Source: Coptis chinensis (taxonomy: Eukaryota > Streptophyta > Magnoliopsida > Ranunculales > Ranunculaceae). Taken from it: 64,000 nucleotides of DNA. This document shows, piece by piece, positions 22,630 through 34,545 of the stretch (positions are counted from its first letter, which is position 1; every line of letters starts with the position of its first letter). The stretch spans positions 14,960,001 to 15,024,000 of the forward strand of contig CM027380.1 in assembly GCA_015680905.1 (NCBI GenBank). Direction: 5' to 3'. Made by a program: the position numbers and the translations under genes. The notes below the pieces were generated by a model, which saw only the letters and a list, made by a program, of their open reading frames with translations, had not been told where the DNA came from and made no database searches.

Positions 22630-25600
22630 TGTCACACCCCGAATTTCGACAGAATTCGAAAAAACATTATTTGTTCCCGACTCTTCGATCTCCGAGGTGT
22701 GACGCACTCTCAACTCCCAAAAACCCATAAACAGTTTAAATATGCGGATAATTAAAAACCAATAAAATTTTTTACTTAAACAAAAGTCCTCTTCATTACA
22801 AAAATTAACAAATAAAAATGCAAATAACCTTATCTCAACTGAAAATCTATATCACCTCAAAGGAAAACAAAGCCTATCTTGAAATGCGACGCTAACGCAA
22901 ACCACAAGCAGCAACCAATCTTCTTCAACACTAAACCTGTCAAGACTTCTCAACTATGTTCATTTAATGAACACACCCGATAAACAAACATGCAAATTGG
23001 GTCAGTATTATAAAAATGCTGGTGTGAATAGCTCTAAAATACAACATATACTTTTACATATACATACATAATCCATAAGGCAGTTAGTTCCTCCACCGAG
23101 GCGCCTTAACTTTCAACGACTAATATAACATCCTTAAGTACAATAATTAAGGCAGGTAGTTCCTCCACTGAGGCGCCTTAACTTCCCACTAACCACACAA
23201 CAAACTATACACATAATAAATAAGGCAGGTAGTTCCTCCATCGAGGCGCCTTAGGTTCAACTAAACAAATAACCAACCAAACGTGTTATATACGTACTGC
23301 ATTCCATGCTCAATTACAGAGTGGGTCGTCTTTGCCCAAGCAATTAGTTTGACCCACCATTCTGCAAAACCATATACAATCATCTATCTAAAGATACATC
23401 ATTAACCAACATATTACCATAATTATATTATTTAAGGCTTTCGTTGCGTGTCCCTAAAATCACGTCGTATCTATGTCTTACCTAGTTTCCCTGGCTACCA
23501 CAATCGCTTCCCAACGCCGAACATGTACATCCACATGCCTCCCCTTACATAATGAACCACTCCGTGCGTAACTACCCTGAGCGGGATGCCGCACACCAGG
23601 TAACCCTCACACGAAAGCCATTATGTAAGTACTGCCACTATTCGGCAAAAAATATCGCGCGTCTCGTTCTAATTTTGCGAACGGAATAATCAAGCCACTA
23701 TTCGGCTACGCCAGAAGGGCTAATCACATTACTTACGCCCGAAGGCCATTCAGATTCACTAAAACGCCAGAAGGGCCAATCAAATTGCACACGCCCACAC
23801 AGGGCAAATCACATGAGTTGTGGTAGCTAGGTTCTAGGATTTTCGTTACGTAATTTATTCAAATGTCATACATTTATGACTCATAAAAATTCCACTATAT
23901 CACGTGCAGGTCAAATACCTTATTGCACTAAGCCACAATATTTAGAAATATCTCAATATATCTCATAACCACTTTCATTCTTTCACGTACCAATATATTA
24001 TTGCACTACGCCACAATCCCGTGGAAAATATCCATAAATACTCTACTAGCATCTCACAGATAAAATAATGGAGTGTTTATACCTTTATTCCTCCAAAACT
24101 ATTGCATTTAATATATATCCCAACATATTATATAATGTCACAATTGCTTCAAACGTATCGCATAATATTTTTATAGCGTTTTAGGAATATAATATCCCCT
24201 AAAGTTTCTATCTCGTCACGTGTCAAAATATACACAACATCAACGTCAAATCTTACCTAGATAATGACAACCAAATTATACAAGCTTCCACAGCATTTTA
24301 GCATTTGATTTGTCCATACAATTTAATATATAAAAACGTAACACGATTAAACAATCAACAGTCCACAATCAAAGTCCATGAATCTAAATCCGTATGTAGT
24401 TTAATACTCATAAAAACATATCTATTAAATTCTTATTATCAGAATTCCCCTCTAGTTACGTGCCACTATTTATATGCTTTACACACTACTTACGTCAAAT
24501 CTTAATTAGATAATGACAACCAAGGTTATACAATTTCGATAATATTTTATTACTACATTTGTCCATATTCTTAAATATGTGAAAAACTGGAAAAAGTCAA
24601 CATTCTACAGTCAACGGTCAAAGTCAAACTGTCGTTTCCATATTTAACAGGTTCATGGTCATAGCCATGGTTCATGCTAAGGCAAAGGTGCATGGCTCAT
24701 GGGCTCATGACTAAGGTAATGGTTTGGACCCAACTGGCCAAGCCCAAACCTTAAAACCCGGCCCCAAAAGTCTAAACCAACTTATTATTCAATCTGACCC
24801 AATTGGGGTCATAAGGACCAACCCACATAAAATTAGAAACCGGCCCAAAGAAAACTAATGGAATTCGGCCCAAGACAAAATCATAGAAACTGGCCCAAGA
24901 AACTAAACTAGAATCCGGCCCAACCAAACAACCCAAGCCCAAGAGAAACCGACCCAGGCCCAAGCCTAGCCGATCATCTTCTTCCTCCAGCAGCCTCCAC
25001 CACCAGCCACCACCAGGTTCTCCTCCTCCCACTTCAACACATCAGTTTGACTCAATTTGAAAAACCCAACACCTTTAACAAAAGCAAAAACCGAAAATCA
25101 TAAAATCAAAACTTTTCCTAAACCTAGATCTGAAATTTGCGACCACCATTAATGCTCCTCTCCGAGCTTTGACAGCCCCCATCAACCATTCACAACCAAT
25201 AACCAAAATAGTTCAAACAATTCCATAGGATTTCGTTCCCTTTTTTTTTTCTCTGGGCGACGCCATTAGGGCCTGTTCAAAGCTTGAATAGAGCTTCCAC
25301 AGCCCCACCCAAATTCGGCATTCCATCACCCATCACTAATCCAAAACGTAATTCACACATCAAGATTTACAATATATAAATTACTAATCCTAACTGCGAT
25401 CTCGCCGCCATTAATAGCTGTTCAAGCTTTTACCAAGCTTCAACAGCCCACCCAACTCTCCAATACACCAACACCCACCAACCAAAACAAATCAAATCAC
25501 CTGCACCTAAAACAATAAACTTAACGATTTTTTTGTTGTTGTTATGATGGCTCGCGCCGTCATAACAGTCACTTTAGAGAGCCAGCAGTTCTAAAATTTG

Positions 25601-26040
25601 GAGTTTCAATAATCCATCACTCCATACGGCACAGGGAACCATTTGTAACTATTCGACCCAGGACGCAGAATAAACTAGACAAATACTGAGCTGAAAAAAA
25701 ATATTGAACAGTAAAACTTTTTCTTATACACGCGAAATAGAAAAAAAATGTAACTACTCACTTGTATTAAAACTCAACTCGCCAAACCCTCGTCGTCCGA
25801 ATCGTCGTGCTCCAACACTCGAGCAAACAAGCCGCCTCCATTTTTTTATTATTTTTTTATTCCCCAAGAACCCTATTCTCTAGAACAATGTGATTATATA
25901 CTTGGGTTTGAAACCCAAGCCCAACACAGACTCGGGCCCAGAAACCAGGCCCACATATCCCAAATCTAATCCAATCAAATATTAAATAAATAATTAAATT
26001 AATAAATAAATAAATACGTATTTTAAATACGGGCGTTACA
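22630..26040 (+). mobile_element. Solo LTR, 3.4 kb, probably Tekay/Del-type chromovirus
   Basis: The 3411 bp insertion begins TGTCACACCCCGAATTTC, ends GGGCGTTACA and is flanked by the 5 bp duplication GGGAT (22625-22629 and 26041-26045). There is no gag or pol and no second copy of its start inside, so it is a lone LTR. The start and end sequences and unusual length are typical of Tekay/Del chromoviruses. It holds a three-unit repeat at 23078-23262 and a second repeat zone at 23630-23820. It interrupts the antisense ORF. Confidence 0.85.
23078..23262. repeat. Three-unit tandem repeat inside the solo LTR
   Basis: The unit aaggca(g)gtagttcctcc followed by (c/t)gaggcgccttaac occurs three times with period about 65-75 bp. 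Each unit carries inverted aaggc/gcctt ends and so could fold. It is followed at 23630-23820 by repeats of the form cgccagaagggc(c/t)aatcac. Confidence 0.8.
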
Positions 26041-26782
26041 GGGATGATCTTTGAATCGTTGCTCTGAAGGCCCAAAAGGCTCTCCAGCAAGCTGAGGACA
26101 AGCACCGCGACTATGTAGCGGGAGTCACCTTCAAAATGGAGAGTCAAAGGGAGGCGGATAAACTCGCCACTCAGGCCGCTGTGACAAAGCGGTAAAGGAC
26201 GCGGCAGACAGATTCAGAGTCCTAGCTAAGAAGAAGATTTCCCGCGAACTAAAGAACCAACTTGAAGAGCTTACTGTGGCTGGTCGTCTACTCCCCATTC
26301 CGCCTCCAGTTCAAGTCCCTGATACACAAAATTCCTCGCCATCTCTTGCTGTTCCTGATGCTGCTACCTCAGTGCTACCTCTAGGTACTCCCAGTTCAGT
26401 CACCTCCCCCATCGAGGTGGATGATGATTCCAACGCCACGGTGGAAGTTGCTGAGGTTTCTTCCCAGCAGGAGGGGGTTGAAGGGCAGTAGTGAATCGTT
26501 GAAAAATGTAGTTTTGTAGTTTTGTTCTTTTAATGTTCACCATCCAACAGTATACTTTTGAAGTTTGTATATTTACATTCTATGCCTAGTTTTCTGGTAT
26601 GCCCAGCAGGTACTCAGCCAAATGTAGCTTGTCTTCTATTTTCACTTCATCTCATTTTTTAGGCTCATAGTATGAGATCACCACCTCCCTATTTGAGCAA
26701 ACAATCATAACATTTTTTAATTCCCATTACAAAAAATTGGACTTTGCCCTCGCTTATTTCATCTCATTGCAATTTATTTTTG

Positions 26783-27229
26783 CTGTGAAACCTGGTGGGG
26801 GCAACTCAACTTTGCCCCTAGTTTGATTTGGACATACAATCCACGAAGGGTTACCCCGCTGTTTTTGGTCGGCTGTGAAGCCTGGTGGGGCAGCTCAACT
26901 TGCCCCCAAGTTGATTTGAACATACAATCCGCGAAGGGCTCCCCCCCCTGTTGTCTTTGGTCGGCAGTGCAGCCTGGTGGGGGTATCTCAATTTGCCCCC
27001 AAGTTGATTTGAACATACAATCCGCGAAGGGCTCCCTGTTGTCTTTGGTTTGGTCAAGGCACTGGTGGGGGTATCTCAATTTGCCCCCAAGTTGATTTGG
27101 ACATATAGTCCGCGAAGGGCTCCCTCACTGTCTTTGGTCGCCTGTGAAGCCTAGTGGGGGCAGCTCAATTTGCCCCCAAGTTGATTTGGACATACAGTCT
27201 GCGAAGGGTTACTCCCCCCCCCCCCCCCC
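26783..27229. repeat. Satellite-like array in the Tat 3' region, left block
   Basis: Five units of about 88-92 bp share gtgaagcctggtgggggcagctcaacttgc split as conserved blocks: tggtgggggcagctcaact, tgcccccaagttgattt, ggacatacagtccgcgaag and tgtctttggtcgg. Poly-C runs of varying length separate units. The array sits between integrase and the antisense ORF. Such 3' untranslated arrays are known in Tat/Ogre elements and can seed satellites. Confidence 0.88.
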
Positions 27230-28632
27230 TGATAAGAGACCAAAACTGTAGTTTTAACCCCTTAATAATAATACTTTTAGACCAATTATACGAGTAATAA
27301 ATAAGAGTTAATGCTAATTATGTGTTTTTATGTATTTCAGACATTGAAGTCAATTATGTGCAAAAATATGCCACTTTGGCGATATAAAGGAGCAAGGGTT
27401 AGTTGCTAAGAAGTTCTGTGATTAAAGGCCAAGACAAGCCGAAACAGCACACAAAAGTTAGCATAACTTCCGAAGATCGTATCTTTGGACTTAGGCCTCG
27501 GAATTGGGCGTACCTTATGTAAAAACGACCGGCTCGAAGAGAGATTTCCAATGGTCCAAACCTTAACCCAATCAGAGGAGAAAAAGTGGACGAAAAGCTT
27601 GTTGAAGTCAAAGCCAACTGAAAAGGGCCCTGTGGACTGAAGAAATTGTGCTTTGGGCTTGATTTTCCAGCCCAAAACATGGACCCTCAGCCCATGCATG
27701 AAAATATGGATCTGATCTCCTCCATTTCCACACACAAGACTTAGCTCTTAAGTATCAATTAGCTTAAGATAGAAAGTAGCTTCTAGATCTAGTTTTGAGT
27801 TTTTGAATTAGTTAATTAATTAGTTTCCATTCCATTAATTAGTTTCATTCCTTGTTTTAGATTAGTTATTTGAATCATTGAGTATCATTCATTAGATAAA
27901 TAAAATAGTTAGTTCTTGTTAAATTCGATCTTTGTTATTTAATGATTGTTTAGATTAATTTCAATTCTTATTATTTAATGATTTCTTAGTTGTTAATTTA
28001 GATTTCAATTATTGTTTAGTTAAATTTAATAAAGTTAGAATCTTTATATTATGTCTTATTCAATTTCATATGGAAATGATAGTTTGATGAATCAAGGCTA
28101 AACCTCTATTAGAGGGATTTGATGAAGCATTGATGAAAACTTGATTGTGTAGTATAGAATCGTTGTAAGAGTCTATTCCACTCTAGAAGGTCGTTGATTC
28201 GCCATAAGAATGGGTGGACGTCCTCATATGAATTGGTAGAGATGCCATGTATAATTTGGGATTAGAACGACCAATTCTTACCGTAAGAACATAAGAATTG
28301 GATTACAACAATCTATGCTAGTTTCTTAAGTTGGATTCAAGGTGGATTCAATTCCCCCCATAATTCTTATTCTAGATTCAAACTTTAGTATTCCATAGCA
28401 TTTCGTAGTATAATTTGTAAAACTCTCATTGACTTTGGTAGGATTGATAGTCGTAGGAAACTTGAATGCTAAAGAACTAGGAGTGGAACGGATCTTCTAT
28501 TCCAACTCTACTTCAATAGTATCGAGAGTAGAAATCTTTGATAATCACGAGTATAATTCAGTTTTAGTTTTACTTGCATTTAGAGTTTCATCACTTTATT
28601 CATTAGTAAACCTATCAATTTTATTATTATCA
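27230..28632 (+). mobile_element. Solo LTR, 1.4 kb, inserted in the satellite array
   Basis: Unrelated sequence breaks the array between unit five and the next unit. It starts TGATAAGAGACC and ends TTATTATTATCA, inverted TGATAA/TTATCA ends as in Athila-type LTRs. No coding domain is present. The left flank is a poly-C run, so the target duplication cannot be identified; only CC is shared. Orientation is not certain. Confidence 0.65.
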
Positions 28633-28985
28633 CCTGTTGTCTTTGGTCGGCTGTGAAGCCTGGTGGGGGCAGCTCAACTTGCCCCCAAATTGATTTGGAC
28701 ATACAGTCCACGAAGGGCTCCCCCCCCCCCCCCCACCCCGCTATATTTGGTTAGCTGTGAAGCCTAGTGGGGGCAACTAAACTTTGCCCCTAGTTTGATT
28801 TGGACATACAGTCCACAAAGGGCTCCATTTGTCTTTGGTGGTGTGAAGCTGGTGGGGGCAGCTCAACTTGCCCCCAGTTGAATTGGACATATAGTCCGCG
28901 AAGGGCTCCTACCCCCCGCTGTCTTTGGTTGGCAGTGAAGTTTGGTGGGAGCAACTTGATTTGGACATATAGTTCGCGAACCTAT
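28633..28985. repeat. Satellite-like array in the Tat 3' region, right block
   Basis: About four more units of the same monomer as 26783-27229 (tggtgggggcagctcaact, ggacatacagtccac(a)aag, tgtctttggt). The last is truncated at gttcgcgaacct. Units near integrase are more variable. Together the blocks hold about nine monomers. Confidence 0.85.
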
Positions 28986-29169
28986 TTCCTCATTCCATAC
29001 ATATGCTACATTAGAAGAAGTGCTTTCTTTATTTCAAGGATATAATAATGACAGTACAAGATATCATTTCTCGATTCACATATCTCTATTTCAAAGCAAG
29101 TATTTTTCTTTCAACTGAAAAACTAAACAAGGCTTCTGCTATTAAAATTTTTCAACATTCTTATGTTCC

Positions 29170-30297
29170 ATGGTTTATCTATCTTTCCCCCTATTGAAGT
29201 CTGTAGCTTCTAAGTCCCCGACGTACCCTTCTCCGTCACGACATATGGTCCCTCCTAGTTGGGACCCAGTTTGCCTTCATTCTCCTAGCCTTCTTGGTGG
29301 CTGGCGTAACCCGTCGCAGCACCAAATCCCCTACGTTGAAAGTTCGCGGCTTCACACGCTTCTCATATTGTCTTTGCAACTTCCGATGATACTCCTCCAG
29401 CTGTATGCGCGCTATATCTCTTTTCTCCTCTACGAAATTCAACTCAGTGGTCAAGATCATCTCATTTTTTCCCGATTCTACAGCTCTGGTTCGTGTCGTT
29501 TTCTTTATCATTTCCACTGGTATCATTGCCTCTACTCCATATGCCATTGAGAATGGTGATTCATTTGTGGAGGTTCACGGTGTTGTGCGATAAGCCCATA
29601 GTACGTGATTCAATTGGTCAACCCATGCTCCTTTCCGCTCCTCCAACTTTCTCTTGAGATTATCCATTATGATTTTTATTTGATGACTTTGCTTGTCCAT
29701 TTCCTTTCGGATTGTAGGGGGCTGAGAACCCTTACTTCACTTTGAACGCCTGAAGGAACTTTCGGACCTTTCCCCCAGTAAATTGCGTTCCGTTATCCGC
29801 GATGATGATATGTGGCAATCCGAACTTACAGATGATATTCTCCCACAGAAACTTGTTCACATTTTCTTCCTTGACTTGTTGTAGGGCCACTCCTTCAACC
29901 CACTTGGTAAAATAGTCGGTTGTATCTAACATAAACCTCCTTTTACCGCTGGCCATGGGCAGAGGTCCCACTATATCCATTGCCCACATGGCAAATGGCC
30001 ACGGGAATAACACACGTGTAACGGCTCAGCTGGTGCATGTATCAGCGGTGCAAATCTCTGGCATTTTTCACATCTCTTGGCATACTCTGTGGCATCCCTC
30101 TTCATATGTGGCCAAAAATACCTTTGTGATATCAATCTATGTGTGGTTGTTCGCCCCGTTGAGTGACTTCCACAATGACCTTTGTGCATCTCGGCCAAAA
30201 TTTCTTGAACCTGTTGCGGCCCTATGCATTTCAACATTGGTCCGCTGAAACTCCTCCTATACAGATCCCCATCTAGTAAGGTGTATCTTTGACTCAC
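29170..30297 (-). pseudogene. Tat copy 2 integrase
   Basis: Minus-strand frames at 29971-30297, 29732-30013 and 29236-29547 cover the N-terminal zinc module (GHCGSHSTGRTTTHRL and CEKCQRFAP), the core with catalytic Asp in MDIVGPLPMASGKRRF and Asp in IIADNGTQFTGG, and the C-terminal part (VKPRTFNVGDLVLRRV). The frames overlap out of register near 29990 and the Glu-bearing segment near 29560-29720 is interrupted. It would insert the element cDNA; as it stands it is broken. Confidence 0.88.
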
Positions 30298-30335
30298 CTA
30301 TTCCATTTTACGCCTCTCCTGTTTGTTTTCTGTCT

Positions 30336-30917
30336 CTACTCCATCAAGAACGTTTTGATGGGCGTCATCCAACCTGGATCCTTCTCAGTGGTAAACCAAA
30401 CACCCTCTTCCTCTGTGGTACTTAGTTTACTCAATACCCGTACTTCAATAGATCGACCCTCCATCCCTAGTAGTACTGCCGCCACATCAGCTAATGCGTC
30501 GGCATGTGTATTCTCTCCGCGGTTCAAGTGAGTAAACTTAATCTTATTATATTTGCTTGCTTTTCTTTGTAGGACCTCCAAGTATATCGCCATCCTTGGG
30601 CAGCGGGCTGCAAACCCCCCATTTACTTGACAAACTACCAGGTTAGAGTCAGAGTAAACAGATAGTTCGCTCATCCCGAGATCTTTTGCCAAATCTAACC
30701 CTGCTATTATTGCTTCGTACTCAGACTCATTATTAGAAGCCGCAAATCCCAATTTCATCAATAACTCTAGCCTAGTGTTCTCAGGCGTAACCAGGACGAC
30801 GCCTATTCTGTTCCCCGTATCTGTAGCAGAGCCATCCGTGAAAACTCTCCAACCGCTCCGCGTATCCCATGGATCCAAGGGGTCGTGGTTAGCTTCTCCC
30901 TCTTGTTCCATGACCAT
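30336..30917 (-). pseudogene. Tat copy 2 archaeal-like RNase H
   Basis: One open frame of about 190 residues holds WRVFTDGSATDTGNRIGVVL, SNNESEYEAIIAGLDLA, VYSDSNLVVCQVNGGF and NRGENTHADALADVA, i.e. all acidic positions of the fold. It sits between the first RNase H and integrase as in every Tat element. It is the best preserved domain of the element. Confidence 0.88.
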
Positions 30918-31072
30918 TTCCTCTCCCCACGTAGGGTCCTCGGCTGGGAACTCTGCTAAAACTTCGCCATTGCTTGTGCTTTCTCTGCGGTTCTGATTTG
31001 GTACTGAATTTCATAGCAACTGAGCATCACTGCCCATTTTAGCATTCTGCCTGACTTCTCTGCCTTCAACGC

Positions 31073-32416
31073 CTACTTGAGAGGCAGATTGGTTATTACC
31101 ACCACTGAATGAGCCTCGAAATAAGGTTTCAACTTTAGAGCAGAAAATACCAAAGCCAGAACATATTTTTCGATTCTGCTGTACCGGGTCTCCGCATCCA
31201 ATATTGTCTTACTCTGAAAGTAAACTAGCGTTTCTATTTTTTCAACAATTTGCACCAAGACTGAGCTTACTACGTACTTTGAGACACCCAAATACAAATA
31301 CAACTTCTCCCCCTGTTCCGATCATGACAGTAAAGGTGTCTTCCCTAGATAACTTTTCAACTCCTAGAAGGCTTCCTCACACTCCGAAGTCCATTAGAAG
31401 TCTGGCGTTTTCCTCAACAACCGATATAACGGTCGGCATCTGTCCGACGATTTGGAAATAAACCTATTGAGTGCTGCGAGCCTCCTAGCCAAACTTTGCA
31501 CTTCTTTCACATTTTGAGGGGACGACATTTTTATTAGTGATCTAATTTGTTCTGGATTTACTTTTATACCGCGGTGTGTGACTATGTAACCCAAGAATTT
31601 TCCATAAGCTACCCCGAAGGTGTATTTCTCGAGATTGAGTTTTAGTTTATGCGTTTGCAGTATGTGAAAAGTCTCTTGAAGACCTTCCAAGTGTTCCTCC
31701 TTTGACATGCTTTTTTCCACCATGTTGTCAATATATATCTCCATCCCCTTCCGAATCTTGCCTTCAAACATTTTTTCTCCTAACCGCTGAAATGTAGCTC
31801 CAGCATTTTTTAAACCAAAGGGCATCCTGGTGTAACAGTAGGTACCCCCCTCCACCACGAATGTGGTATTTTCTTGATCTGGGTCGTACATGGTGACCTG
31901 ATTGTACCCCATGGACGCGTCCATGAAAGAAAACACTTTGAAGCCTGCAGTTCTGTCTACCAACTCATCCACCCGCGGCATAGGGTAGCAATCTTTCGGA
32001 CACTCCTTGTTCACGTCCGTAAAGTCAACACACATTCTGACCTTGCCGTTCTTTTTTGGAACTGCGACCACATTGAATAGCCATTCTGTGAATTCTACCT
32101 CCCTTATTATCCCTGCCCCCTTCAGGCGTATAACCTTTTCGCGAATCCCTTCAGCGTACTTGGGTCGTATGCTTCTCATCTTTTGCCTAATAGGCTTAGC
32201 ATCCTCATTCATGTGCAAGTGATGACATACTAACTCTGGGTCTATACCCGTGATATCCTCAATTACCCATGCAAATACATCTGTATTTTCTGCCAGAAAC
32301 TGCACTAACTTACTTTTCCACTCTTCCGGCAAGTCAGACCCAATTGATGTAAACTTATCCTCTTCTCCCTCCCCCAGGTTCACTATCTCAACTTCATCCA
32401 AAGTTTTCGGACCCAA
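31073..32416 (-). pseudogene. Tat copy 2 reverse transcriptase and RNase H
   Basis: RT occupies 31394-32416 in one long frame: VVAVPKKNGKVRMCVDFTD, CYPMPRVDELVDRTAGFKV, FSFMDASMGYNQ and TRMPFGLKNAGATFQR are intact. The polymerase motif reads YIDNM where YIDDM is expected (Asn codon at 31724-31726), removing one catalytic Asp. RNase H follows in another frame (31073-31303, YFQSKTILDAETRYSRIEKY). The frame break and the Asp change argue for an inactive copy. Confidence 0.9.
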
Positions 32417-32641
32417 CGGCGGCTCGCAAAAATTTTTTGCCGCCGCCTCCTGTAATTGCTACACTGATCCTTGTTCATGAGACGACCCCTCCCCTTGCGC
32501 TCCACGGACCATACCCTTCACCATCACCTGCTGGATGTTCTGCGCTGCCATTTGATCCCCTCTTATTTCATATGTTCCCCCATTCATGGGGAAGCGGATC
32601 ACCTGGTAGTATGTCGATGGGATGGCCTTCATTTCATGGAT

Positions 32642-33058
32642 TCATCTTCTCCCTAAAATTGCATTATATTGTGAACTAGTGTCCACCACCATAAACCGAG
32701 TGAATACAGTCGCCGGACCTGCTGTTACGAGTAGCATCAACTCCCCTATGGGCTCTGTCATACTGCCATTGAACCCATACAAATTGGTTTGAGGAGCTTT
32801 TAACTGACTTCTATCGATGGCCATCTCTTCCATGGCCCCTTTAAATAGCAAATCCACTGAACTGCCGCAGTCCACCAATACCCTTCTTACTAGATAATTT
32901 CCCATCACTATGGTAATTACCAAGGCGTCCTCATGTGGTGAAATTACTGACCCTTTTGGGGTGAACATTATGTTTCCCTCGACCATCGTGGCACTACCGA
33001 CTAACCGAGGTATGCTCACCACCTCATTCACTTGTTGTAAACTCGCTGTCTTCCTCAT
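32642..33058 (-). pseudogene. Tat copy 2 aspartic protease
   Basis: The frame has VRRVLVDCGSSVDLLF, where the active-site triad D-[ST]-G reads D-C-G, then NLYGFNGSMTEPIGEL and SQYNAILGRR. This is the retropepsin-type domain of Ty3/gypsy polyproteins. The next downstream frame is out of register, separated from RT by a stop near 32640. Confidence 0.8.
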
Positions 33059-33250
33059 CTTGTCTTTGTGTGCATTCCTTCACAGCGTCTCTCCACTAAA
33101 AATGATATTGATAATACCTAGAATTCTAGCCGGAGCTGGCACTCTCTCTGCCTGATGAACTTCTGCGACAAACTCCCTGAGCATCCCCTTTTCAATCATT
33201 CTTTCTACTAACCACTTCAAGGCATAACATTCATTAGTGGCATGGTTTCT

Positions 33251-34514
33251 GATTTGATGATACTCGCAAAAAGGCTTCCCCTCTATCTCCCCTGGGGTAC
33301 TCCGCGGCCCCTCATAATATTGCTACCCCTTAATTAGTGGCAAGATTTCCTCTAAGGGTCTGTTAAGAGGAGTCTGTTCTATTTTGCGGTATGGCTTCCT
33401 CTCTCGGATATCCCTTCTGCCACGATCCCCCATCCTCTCTGGACCTTGGTTTTCCCCTTTGTAAGATCCTCTCTCTCTGTTCTCTTCCCCTTTACCCTTT
33501 TAGTCATCTATGTTAACCTCTTGCACGACCTTCCTTGACTTCTTTTGTTCCTTCGCAGTCCTCTACATTATATCCTCATATCGTATGTATTTTTCTACCT
33601 TTGGATACAGAGCGTGCAAAGTAGTGATTTCGATTTTGGAAATCGACTCATGAACTCTAGTTCCCGACCTCAAGCCGTGCTGGAAGGCTATGACTGCCGT
33701 ATGTTCCTCCAGATTTTCCACTCTCAGTGTCTCCTCCTTGAATCTGCACAAAAATTCCCTTAATGATTATGCGGACCTTTGTTTGATGTTGAACAGAGCC
33801 GCGATATCAACCACCCTTCTCTTCTGGTGAATGAAATGATCAACAAATGCGCGCTCCAGCTCTTCAAACCCTTTGATACTCCACAAAGCCAACCGATAAT
33901 ACCAATCCGAGGCTCCCCCCTTAAGACTGGCGGGGAACATCATGCATTGAAGCCTATCATACTTGCTCTCCTGCCATAACGGCGTCTGTTGCCGAAAATG
34001 GTGCAAATGATCAGTTGGGTCTCCCTTCCCATCATATTGTTCAAACGGGCTTTGAGAACCTCTTGGGTACTTCAGAATTCCATATTGAATCTGCCAGCGG
34101 ATTTTTATTAAGGCTCGCCACCTCCTTATGCACAGCAGTCTGGTTCGCTCTTTCTGCTACGCTGTTCATTTCCTTATCTTTCTCAATCATTGCCTGTACT
34201 ATCTCCAAAGTAATTCCCACTGTTGGTTCGGCGTCCAGAGGCAGGTCCTCCTCATTATCCCCCTCCACTTCACTACCCCGAGGATCCCCTTGCTCTGTTT
34301 CATCACGTATAGTCTCCCTTTCCTTATTTAACTCATCATTCTCATTCCTTAGCCTAACTATCTCCTCTTGAAGAAGTCTGGTAGCGTCTGCCACCACGTC
34401 TGATATTTGTTCCTCTCCTACCCCTTCTATCTCAGCGCTCTCTACTTCCTCGACGACTTCTCTAACTGCTCCTTTCTTAGGTCTTCCTACCCCTCTTTTT
34501 GCTACTGTGTCCAT
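33251..34514 (-). pseudogene. Tat copy 2 gag, broken
   Basis: The likely start is the Met of MDTVAKRGVGRPKKG at 34512-34514, just after the primer-binding site; a longer frame reaches 34544 but overlaps that site. The N-terminal acidic, coiled-coil-like part (EEIVRLRNENDELNKERETI) runs to about 34041. The capsid domain is at 33767-34006 (FPASLKGGASDWYYRL, GFEELERAFVDHF) and 33563-33751 (AFQHGLRSGTRVHESI). Stops and frame changes separate the pieces. The C-terminal zinc region is degraded. Confidence 0.8.
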
Positions 34515-34524
34515 TTTCCAAGTA

Positions 34525-34543
34525 GTCCCCACAGACGGTGCCA
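34525..34543 (-). other. Primer-binding site of Tat copy 2
   Basis: Minus strand TGGCACCGTCTGTGGGGAC, two bases inside the 5' LTR. It is similar to the site of Tat copy 1 (TGGCGCCGTCTGTGG), so both elements probably use the same tRNA primer. Confidence 0.85.
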
Positions 34544-34545
34544 AA

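Larger units (their letters stand above)
20865..26491 (+). pseudogene. Antisense extra ORF (aORF) of the Tat element, interrupted
   Basis: This gene reads opposite to gag-pol, as extra ORFs of Tat elements do. It starts MSGLDSVDTSATRSDGSG at 20865, shifts frame near 20945, then has the main domain (YGIPVDMLLEHVTGI, AGLCFPLTLLDIEVCNHF, NFWLVMYAANHY), which resembles the plant 'putative gypsy type transposon' domain (PF04195-like). Degraded sequence to about 22500 is followed by a helical segment (LESLEVVKQEINGPNEW) cut at 22629 by the 3.4 kb solo LTR. It resumes at 26046 with AQKALQQAEDKHRDYVAGV and ends with a Pro/Ser/acidic tail at 26491. The C-terminal half looks coiled-coil. Several stops are present. 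The biochemical role of aORF proteins is unknown. Confidence 0.75.

Noticed and set aside
26774..27095. Cys/Pro-rich frames on both strands
   Set aside because: They arise from the tandem monomers of the Tat 3' array.
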